The translations under genes were made by a program, and so were the position numbers. The notes under the pieces are model-generated. The model saw only the letters and a program-made list of their open reading frames with translations. It ran no database searches and had not been told where the DNA came from. Shown piece by piece: positions 41,598-47,213 of a stretch of DNA of 47,213 nucleotides. Origin of the DNA: Verrucomicrobiota bacterium (GTDB lineage: Bacteria; Chlamydiota; Chlamydiia; Chlamydiales; JAAKFR01); the NCBI GenBank assembly GCA_018239815.1, contig JAFEGP010000022.1, forward strand, positions 1-47,213, written 5' to 3'. Within the stretch, counting starts at the first letter, position 1, and each line of letters opens with the position of its first letter.

Positions 41598-43409
41598 TTA
41601 AGCTCGATTAAGAGCTATTAACAAAACTTGAATATCGCTAGGGGAGACGCCCAAGATTCTGGAGGCTTGTCCTAGGGTATGGGGCTGGATTTGAGTTAAT
41701 TTGTCGATAGCCTCACGCCCCAATCCTTTGATAGAGCGGTAGCAAATCGCTTGAGGAATCACAAAATTTTCTAAAGATTGCATGCGTTCAATGTCGCGCT
41801 CTTGCCGAGAGATGTATCCCTCGTATTTAAGAGAGAATTCAATTTGAAAATTTACATCTTCTCCATGGTCTTGCAGGACATCATAGTCACGCAGCAATTG
41901 TGCATAGGTAGAGTCAGGACGACATAGCAGCTGAGCAAAAGATGAACCTTTCCCATTGACTTGGGTGTAGGCCTGACGTAAACGGGAACATTCGCCGTCA
42001 ATAATGGATTTTTTATTTAACAGCTTTTCATAGCGATCCCGGTCAATAAGCCCAAGTTCATAACCATAACGGCGAAGGCGTAAATCTGCATTATCTTGAC
42101 GCAGAAGTAAGCGGTACTCAGCTCTTGAGGTGAACATTCTGTAAGGTTCATCCAAGGGCTTGGTCATCAGATCATCGATCATCACACCGATGTAAGACTC
42201 AGAACGCTTAAGAAAAAATGGAGGCAAACCTTTGAGTTTACATGCTGCATTGATCCCTGCAATGAGTCCTTGCGCTGCAGCTTCCTCATAGCCTGTTGTC
42301 CCATTAATTTGGCCAGCAAAATAGAGGCCTTCTACGGTTCTAGCCTCCATAGTTGGTAAGATCTGTCCGCATAGTAAGTAGTCATATTCAATGGCATAAG
42401 CAGGACGCATGACCTGAGCTCTCTCTAAGCCTGGGATAGAAGCAATAATTTTTAACTGTACATCATAAGGTAGAGATGAGGAGATCCCATTGACATAAAT
42501 TTCTTGAGTTTGTAGACCTTCAGGCTCCAAAAAGAGCTGATGTCGTTCTTTATCAGCAAAACGTACAATTTTATCTTCAATGGAAGGGCAGTAGCGAGGA
42601 CCAATTCCCTGAATTTTCCCAGAATAAAGAGGAGAGCGATGAAGGTTGTCTTCAATGATTTTTTTTGTTTCCGCTGTGGTATAGGTGATCCAGCAAGAAC
42701 GTTGAGGTAAGGGTGTAAACTCTTCTTGATCGAAAGAAAAACGGATGCCCGGTTCTGGTGGTTGCTCTTCAGTTTTAGAAAAATCAATAGTACGAGCATT
42801 AATCCGAGGAGGTGTTCCTGTTTTTAGTCTTCCTAGCCGGAAGCCTAAAGACTCTAAAGAGGGGGATAGGCCTGTGGAAGGTTTGTCTCCAGCACGTCCT
42901 CCTTCAAAATGAGTTTGTCCTACGTGGAGCAACCCTCGCATGAAGGTCCCTGAAGAGATAATGACGGCACGAGCACGATATTCTAGCCCTTCTTGCGTTG
43001 TAATCCCAACAATACGTCCTCCTTCTTCTAATAAGGACATTGTTGTTCCTTGATGAATATGAAGATTATCGATTTCCTCTAATCTTCGTTTCATCTCTGT
43101 TTGATAGGCAAGCTTATCAGTTTGAGCACGTGGTGCCCAGACGGCGGGTCCTTTGGAAGAGTTAAGCATGCGAAATTGAATACCTGTGCGGTCCGTGACT
43201 TTTCCCATTTCACCGCCCAGAGCATCTATTTCTCGCACCATGTGCCCTTTACCAATTCCACCGACGGCTGGATTACAACTCATCTTGGCAATTGTATCGA
43301 GGTTCATTGTGATAAGTAGAGTAGATAAGCCCATGCGAGCAGCTGCAGCTGCAGCTTCACAACCGGCGTGACCAGCACCTACCACAATGACGTCATACTG
43401 CGTCATCAT
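41598..43409 (-). CDS. mnmG: tRNA uridine-5-carboxymethylaminomethyl modification enzyme MnmG
   Basis: An FAD-dependent enzyme that, with MnmE, installs the (carboxymethyl)aminomethyl group at U34 of several tRNAs. The 603 residues show the canonical FAD-binding start [20 protein letters not shown], the [20 protein letters not shown] motif, [20 protein letters not shown], the MnmG segment AIEYDY, and a C-terminal helical domain for MnmE/tRNA contact. The start lies 10 nt downstream of the tiny basic-protein gene (43420-43509), so the two are likely co-transcribed. Two ATG codons stand in tandem at the start, and either may be used. Confidence 0.97.
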   Translation of the reverse strand: MMTQYDVIVVGAGHAGCEAAAAAARMGLSTLLITMNLDTIAKMSCNPAVGGIGKGHMVREIDALGGEMGKVTDRTGIQFRMLNSSKGPAVWAPRAQTDKLAYQTEMKRRLEEIDNLHIHQGTTMSLLEEGGRIVGITTQEGLEYRARAVIISSGTFMRGLLHVGQTHFEGGRAGDKPSTGLSPSLESLGFRLGRLKTGTPPRINARTIDFSKTEEQPPEPGIRFSFDQEEFTPLPQRSCWITYTTAETKKIIEDNLHRSPLYSGKIQGIGPRYCPSIEDKIVRFADKERHQLFLEPEGLQTQEIYVNGISSSLPYDVQLKIIASIPGLERAQVMRPAYAIEYDYLLCGQILPTMEARTVEGLYFAGQINGTTGYEEAAAQGLIAGINAACKLKGLPPFFLKRSESYIGVMIDDLMTKPLDEPYRMFTSRAEYRLLLRQDNADLRLRRYGYELGLIDRDRYEKLLNKKSIIDGECSRLRQAYTQVNGKGSSFAQLLCRPDSTYAQLLRDYDVLQDHGEDVNFQIEFSLKYEGYISRQERDIERMQSLENFVIPQAICYRSIKGLGREAIDKLTQIQPHTLGQASRILGVSPSDIQVLLIALNRA

Positions 43410-43419
43410 GATCTACAGA

Positions 43420-43509
43420 TTATTTTGTTTTATGACGATCGCGACGACGACGTTTTTTACGTTTGTGTTTCGCAATCTTGTATTTTCTTTTCTTTTTAAC
43501 AGAAGACAT
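43420..43509 (-). CDS. 29-residue basic AURKAIP1/COX24 (mS38)-like ribosomal protein
   Basis: A tiny ORF beginning MSSVKKKRKYKIAKHKRKKR and ending RRRDRHKTK, so 19 of 29 residues are Lys, Arg or His. The S-S-V-K-K-K-R-x-x-K-I-x-K-H-K-R-K-K-R-R-R-R-D-R pattern is that of the short bacterial proteins with the AURKAIP1/COX24 domain, the domain of mitochondrial ribosomal protein mS38, which bind rRNA of the small subunit. It sits 10 nt upstream of mnmG on the same strand. No strong ribosome-binding site is visible. Because of its size it is often missed. A plain basic low-complexity peptide is the alternative, but the conserved pattern argues for a real gene. Confidence 0.7.
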   Translation of the reverse strand: MSSVKKKRKYKIAKHKRKKRRRRDRHKTK

Positions 43510-43820
43510 ATCGTAGTTTACCGAAAAAATTTTGAAAACTTAGAATCTACTTTAACTGATAGAAAAAGTAAAGGCTAAAGAAAGGATTTGGTAGTTCTAA
43601 CAGAGCTTTTTTTGCTTAGTTATCAAATGTATATTTCTGAAAAAAAAATTATGAGCTCGGGAAACTAAGGATAGTATCTGAGACCGTGTTCATTTTTTAG
43701 GCCCAAATTCATCAGTAAAGATAGATCATCGCTAAAGAGCTTTTTTCGTCTAAATTTAGTGCAGATACACATCCTTAAGACCTCGTTATTCCACAACAAG
43801 TAAGAACGAGCTTATATGTT
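43510..43820. other. 311-nt stretch without a recognisable gene
   Basis: AT-rich DNA between the basic-protein gene and the broken TylF-type methyltransferase. The only reverse ORF of note encodes 35 residues starting MCICTKFRRKK, which I do not recognise and consider spurious. The promoter of the 43509-mnmG-lplA unit should be at its left end, but no convincing boxes are visible. I see no transposase remnant here. Confidence 0.5.
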
Positions 43821-44596
43821 TTAGTGAGCGATTAAAAGGCCTTGACCTGTAGGCAAAGAAAGTATCTGGGTATGGTGATCCTTGGCAAATTTATCAAAGG
43901 CTCTTTTTTGAGGTGTCATAGAAACATAAGCATAATCATCCAGAATAATCAATCCGCCCTTTGCCATTTTGGGCCAAAAATATTCTGCAGCAGCGATTTC
44001 TGGAGCTGCACAATTCATATCAATGGATAGATAGGCAACTTTATTAATTTGGACTTGAGATAGTGTAGAAGGAACACTGCCTCGTATGAGATGTGTGTTT
44101 TTGAATTCTTTGAAATTCTTTTTCGCTATCTCATAGCAGTCTTCATATTGCTTAGAGTTTTTTGCTCGTATAGCTTCTTCTTTGTTAAGTAAAGAGGAAT
44201 CAAAACCACAAAAAGTGTCAAAAAGATAAAACTGGCGATCAAGGGAGTTCCAGTTGAGATATTGCATGATAGCAGAACTTAGGAACCCTTTATTCACTCC
44301 ACACTATTCACTCCACACTCCACAAAATCTCCCTCAATCTTTGCAGCTTGGAAGGCTGCCCACAAAGCAACGTGTACACGCCAATGAAAGCGGTAATCTT
44401 GTCCTGTTGCTTGGACGCCTCGTTGATAAGCAGCCATAAATGCGGGGTCTTGCATAAACGAGCAATCATGGCATGTAACAAGCCAGTCTTGGTTATAAGT
44501 AGGAGGAGCTTTAAGCTTGACAACACATTTGGAAGGGGTAACGAGTTGTTTGAAAGGTCGGACAGTTTCTCGGATGATTTTTTTAAATGTCAGCAT
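43821..44596 (-). pseudogene. TylF/MycF-type O-methyltransferase, disrupted by a 14-bp tandem duplication
   Basis: Two reverse-strand frames together make one SAM-dependent O-methyltransferase of the macrocin/TylF family, about 252 residues if joined. The first (44294-44596) runs from MLTFKKIIRETVRPFKQL to IEGDFVECGVN and then hits VE-stop. The second (43821-44297) resumes NKGFLSSAIMQYLNW and ends with the metal-binding LIILDDYAYVS region. The break is caused by an exact 14-bp duplication (44291-44304 and 44305-44318). Removing one copy restores GDFVECGVNKGFLSS, the expected SAM-binding loop. Outside the duplication both parts are free of stops, so the mutation is either very recent or a reversible switch. 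The substrate is probably a surface sugar. It lies between mnmG and dnaB, which are neighbours in chlamydiae. Confidence 0.88.
44291..44318. repeat. 14-bp tandem duplication inside the TylF-type gene
   Basis: TATTCACTCCACAC is repeated exactly at 44291-44304 and 44305-44318 (reverse strand GTGTGGAGTGAATA). As 14 is not a multiple of 3, it shifts the frame and exposes TGA at 44294-44296. Two adjoining copies are a substrate for slipped-strand deletion, which would restore the gene. Confidence 0.95.
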
Positions 44597-44671
44597 AGTC
44601 TTCCCGTGTCTTAGATAGATTGGAAAGCAATTATAGAGAAATGCTTCCTCTTGTCTAGAAAAAAGTACGGA

Positions 44672-46561
44672 CTACAAAGAAGCAAATGGAGACTCTTGAT
44701 CAAGCTCGACTTGAATAGGAGTATAATTGCGAAATTGTCCTAATTCTTTCACAAAAGTTAGATTGATGTTTCCAATACTCCCGTGACGGTTTTTGGCTAC
44801 AATCAGTTCTGCCATGCCGGGTTTATCGTTAGGATCATAGTAATCGCGACGTAGTAGAAAGGCAATGACATCGCTATCTTGTTCGATACTGTTGTGGACA
44901 ATCAAGCCATTCGCCTCAAAGTTATGTACAACATCAACAGTGGCGTCAAAGACATCGGCCTCAGGTCCTTCTTTGATAGAGATAATAGCATCCCAGTGCA
45001 GTTGTCCTTCTAAGATAAAGGCAAGCAAATCCCCAGCTTGTAGTTTTTCTAGGGCAATCCATTGTTGTGTCAGAGTAGCTGTTTGACCCTCGCTTTGCAC
45101 AACTGGGGCAGAGGCTTCTTCAGAACGTAGAGCTAAGAAGGGATGATTAGCGCTTGCTACAATTTCATGGCCAAGGTGTGTGCGTAAACGATACACCGTT
45201 TTCTTTCCGGAATAGAACACGCGGTGCATAGGATAAATTCCAACGTTCATTGAAGTATCTACAGCGTGTACATAAATAGGCAGAAGATGAGGATTTTCAG
45301 CTAGCTGTTGCATTGTATAAGCTTGATGCGTGATGGCATCTACAATACACGTAGAACCCAATAAGCAACCGGATTCCCTTAAGTCACTCATCATAGGGCG
45401 ATGTCCAGCACGGTCCTCTACTTTACGAGAAAGCTGGGATGGACACAAGATAGGAATATTGAGTTCCCGTGCAAGTGTCTTAAGCATACGAGAAATTTCG
45501 GAAACTTCATTCTGTCGGCTTTCTAAGGTGCGCGAGGAGCCAGATCCTCCGATCAGCTGTAAGTAATCGATAATAAGAAGACGGATGCCATAGCTCTCTT
45601 TCATTCGACGAGCTCTAGCTCTCAAATCTGTAATTTTTAACCCTGGTTGGTCATCAATAATAAGGGTATGTTTTTGCATTTCGCCAACAGCTGCCACAAT
45701 GCGTTGAAACTCAACGCCAGAAAGCGCTCCTGTGCGAATTTTTTCTGCTTCAACTTCAGCTTGAGAACAGACAATACGATCAATGAGCTGTTCAGCAGTC
45801 ATTTCTAGGGAAAAAATACCTACAGGCATATTGTTTTTGAAGCATACATTTTCAGCGACATTCAAAGCGAAAGCGGTTTTCCCCATTGCAGGTCGTCCTG
45901 CAATGATCATCAAATTAGAATCGCCTAAACCATTTACTAAATTGTCTAAATCTAAAAAATGTGTGGGGATGCCTGTGATTTTTGGCTGATCAGGTCCTAA
46001 TAGACGGTAACGCTCCTGCCGTTCTTGAACAGCTTTAAGAAAGGGCGTTTTTGTTTCGGAATGGTAGCCTGCTAGAACATCTTTTATTGTTAAGCCAGAG
46101 CCCGGGTTGGCTGTTTGACTAATTTTGAAGAAAAGAGCTTGAGCATCATCTAAAGTACCATGCACATCTTGAGGTTCCTCTCGTGCTGACTTTTCTACAA
46201 CACGAGCCGCATCAATCATTTTGCGTAAAATAGATTTGGCTTTGACAATCTCAGCGTATTCTTCAAGGTAAGCAGAAGTTCCCGCATATTGGGCTAGTGT
46301 CGCAACATAGGCTGCACCCCCAACTTCCTCGAGTTTCCCTTGTCGTTTGAGTTCCTCGCAGACTAGATGAACATCTGCGGGGCGATCTTGGCGATAGGCT
46401 TCTTTTAAGATATGGAAAATAATACGATGTTCCGGAAAATAAAAATCTCCCTCATCAAGATGATCAGCCCCAGAATTAAGGCTGTTGATACTAGTCAGCA
46501 TACAGCCAAGTACCATCATTTCCGATTCTTTAGAATTAGGAGCTGAAAAATTTTTCGTCAT
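44672..46561 (-). CDS. dnaB: replicative DNA helicase DnaB, interrupted by an intein
   Basis: The hexameric 5'-3' replicative helicase. The 629-residue precursor consists of an N-terminal domain (from SKESEMMVLGCML), the RecA-like motor with Walker A AGRPAMGKTAFALN (about residues 220-233) and LLIIDYLQLI, an intein at residues 399-557, and the last motor segment from SIEQDSDVIAFLLRRDYYD to the end. Without the intein the helicase is 470 residues, a normal length. The intein must splice out for activity because it interrupts a conserved motor loop (RESG-SIEQ). A possible promoter lies just before the start codon. The next gene on the same strand is the broken methyltransferase. Confidence 0.96.
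   Translation of the reverse strand: MTKNFSAPNSKESEMMVLGCMLTSINSLNSGADHLDEGDFYFPEHRIIFHILKEAYRQDRPADVHLVCEELKRQGKLEEVGGAAYVATLAQYAGTSAYLEEYAEIVKAKSILRKMIDAARVVEKSAREEPQDVHGTLDDAQALFFKISQTANPGSGLTIKDVLAGYHSETKTPFLKAVQERQERYRLLGPDQPKITGIPTHFLDLDNLVNGLGDSNLMIIAGRPAMGKTAFALNVAENVCFKNNMPVGIFSLEMTAEQLIDRIVCSQAEVEAEKIRTGALSGVEFQRIVAAVGEMQKHTLIIDDQPGLKITDLRARARRMKESYGIRLLIIDYLQLIGGSGSSRTLESRQNEVSEISRMLKTLARELNIPILCPSQLSRKVEDRAGHRPMMSDLRESGCLLGSTCIVDAITHQAYTMQQLAENPHLLPIYVHAVDTSMNVGIYPMHRVFYSGKKTVYRLRTHLGHEIVASANHPFLALRSEEASAPVVQSEGQTATLTQQWIALEKLQAGDLLAFILEGQLHWDAIISIKEGPEADVFDATVDVVHNFEANGLIVHNSIEQDSDVIAFLLRRDYYDPNDKPGMAELIVAKNRHGSIGNINLTFVKELGQFRNYTPIQVELDQESPFASL
44891..45367 (-). other. DnaB mini-intein (159 residues, no homing endonuclease)
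   Basis: The insert begins with Cys399 (CLLGSTCIVD, block A) directly after RESG and ends with HNFEANGLIVHN (blocks F and G) directly before Ser of SIEQ. Block B reads GHEIVASANHPFLAL with the conserved His. The sequence closely follows the cyanobacterial Ssp DnaB intein: GKKTVYRLRTHLG against GKKLVYILKTRLG, and VFDATVDVVHNFEANGLIVH against VFDLTVPGPHNFVANDIIVH. It lies at the same insertion site. With only 159 residues and no LAGLIDADG motifs it is a natural mini-intein. All terminal catalytic residues (Cys1, His-Asn end, Ser+1) are present, so splicing is expected. Confidence 0.95.
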
Positions 46562-46570
46562 TGCGAAAGC

Positions 46571-46599
46571 AATATAAGAAAAAGGCCGAGAAATGTCTA
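46571..46599 (-). promoter_or_regulatory. putative dnaB promoter
   Basis: On the reverse strand TAGACA (46594-46599) and TATATT (46571-46576) are separated by 17 nt. The -10 box ends 9 nt before the dnaB ATG at 46561, which predicts a leader of only a few nucleotides and agrees with the absence of a ribosome-binding site there. Confidence 0.45.
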
Positions 46600-46645
46600 G
46601 ATAATTGGAGAATCCTTTGCGTTATGATTATGTTGATAATTGTTT

Positions 46646-47213
46646 TTAACAATCGGGATCGTTAACAGGATATCTGTATTTCTGAGCTAGTTGCTGAATA
46701 TGATGATAAAATTCGGGGTCTAGTTCTTTTTTCAGATCTGACCACGTAAAATATTTGCGAGTATCTTTTTGTCTGGAATTTGTATCTTTAGCAATGGTAG
46801 TTGGGATTGCAGATAGAGGCCTACCCAAGCGTTTGGAAAATTCCTGCCAATGATCCTGTAGATCCTCGATTGTGAATTTCAGGGACGTGCTTTAAAATAT
46901 AAAGCCAAGATTCTCCGTCTTCTGTCATGTAGATGGAAGAGATGGATTGCAGAGTATCTCTGAGTTGGTGAAAGATATGCGAAAAATAATAGCGAGCAGT
47001 CCGAATGCCCCAAAGCTCCTAGGCTGACCATGTCGTTAAAGGCCAGGAGCAAATTCCATCTTTTCCCATGCGTTCATGTCTGATGCGCAAGCCAGTTTGT
47101 TGTAAAACTTCCGAAATATACGTTGTGCCACTGCGTGAACAGCCAGCTATTAATAAAGAACGGTTTTTAAGCTTGTGATAAATAAAATAGAGTTCTTCTG
47201 AAACCTAAATTTT
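46646..47213 (-). pseudogene. decayed sulfotransferase-family gene (runs to window edge)
   Basis: On the reverse strand, reading from the right edge, one frame contains KNRSLLIAGCSRSGTTYISE, the PAPS-binding P-loop of sulfotransferases, and continues through RHERMGKDGICSWPLTTWS to an internal TAG at 47019-47021. It goes on to MTEDGESWLYILK, and then the homology moves to another frame near 46880-46900 (LKFTIEDLQDHWQEFSKRLG and on to NDPDC, stop at 46646). An in-frame stop also lies just upstream of the first part near the window edge, with no ATG after it. With one stop and one frameshift inside, the gene is not functional unless recoded. It would have sulfated a glycan or small molecule. Confidence 0.8.

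Noticed and set aside
42452-42799. 115-codon reverse ORF in another frame of mnmG
   Set aside because: It is fully inside the conserved mnmG gene, in a shifted frame on the same strand. No family resemblance.
44891-45367. Homing endonuclease inside the DnaB intein
   Set aside because: Only 159 residues separate the splice junctions and no LAGLIDADG-type motif is present. It is a mini-intein.
46646-46828. 60-codon ORF as an independent gene
   Set aside because: Its sequence continues upstream without a start and completes the sulfotransferase fold seen in another frame, so it is the 3' part of a pseudogene.
1-47213. CRISPR arrays, prophage genes or rRNA genes
   Set aside because: No regularly spaced repeats, no phage structural or integrase genes, and no rRNA-like sequence were seen on reading the window. 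The tRNA genes at 1-158 are not flanked by an integrase.

Overview
The window reads as a chromosomal segment of an environmental chlamydia (order Parachlamydiales or a related family). The basis is gene content and order. The blocks SNF2 helicase-mreB-pckG, fliF-fliH-fliI-fliJ-like-UDP-sugar pyrophosphorylase-gpsA, exbB-exbD-tolA-like-tolB-pal-LysM, dsbD-tatD-sdhCAB and dnaB-mnmG-lplA all recall chlamydial gene order. The window also carries a large surface-sugar cluster, an intein and IS debris that the reduced pathogenic Chlamydia genomes would not be expected to have. I cannot name the species from sequence alone.

Layout. 1-158: tandem tRNA genes (one cut by the window edge, one tRNA-Gly). 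266-7578: SNF2 helicase, MreB, GTP-dependent PEP carboxykinase and a class II cyclic-nucleotide phosphodiesterase-like protein. 7575-8645: a lone reverse-strand glycosyltransferase. 8686-14625: a truncated flagellar-type basal module (FliF with a FliG-like tail, FliH, FliI, FliJ-like) running into a UDP-sugar pyrophosphorylase and GpsA. 14631-18355, reverse strand: four lineage-specific genes, namely two small proteins with paired membrane segments and two long helical proteins that share an N-terminal domain. 18426-21003, reverse: LysM protein, Pal, TolB.

21022-30733 is a forward-strand surface-polysaccharide island lying between tolB and the rest of the Tol operon (tolA-like, exbD, exbB at 30710-32485, reverse). 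It holds sugar methyltransferases, two paralogous GT2 glycosyltransferases, and a set predicted to make a 3-C-methyl-branched CDP-6-deoxyhexose (RfbF, RfbG-like, a fused 3,5-epimerase/C-methyltransferase, a reductase/epimerase). Two decayed transposase fragments lie in its non-coding parts.

32598-40842, forward: DsbD, TatD, succinate dehydrogenase SdhCAB and a GT39-type membrane glycosyltransferase. 40839-43509, reverse: LplA, MnmG and a 29-residue, very basic mS38-like protein not resolved by ordinary ORF length cut-offs. 43821-44596: a TylF-type O-methyltransferase broken by an exact 14-bp tandem duplication. 44672-46561: DnaB carrying a 159-residue mini-intein at the conserved RESG/SIEQ site. 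46646-47213: a decayed sulfotransferase that runs to the window edge.

How the parts fit: the conserved blocks supply cell shape, envelope linkage, thiol redox, respiration and replication. The variable parts (sugar island, methyltransferase and sulfotransferase remnants, paired unknown proteins) look like surface or host-facing functions under turnover. The strongest items for follow-up are the Tol operon split by the sugar island, the 14-bp duplication in the methyltransferase, the paralogous unknown pair, the FliF-FliG-like fusion and the natural mini-intein.
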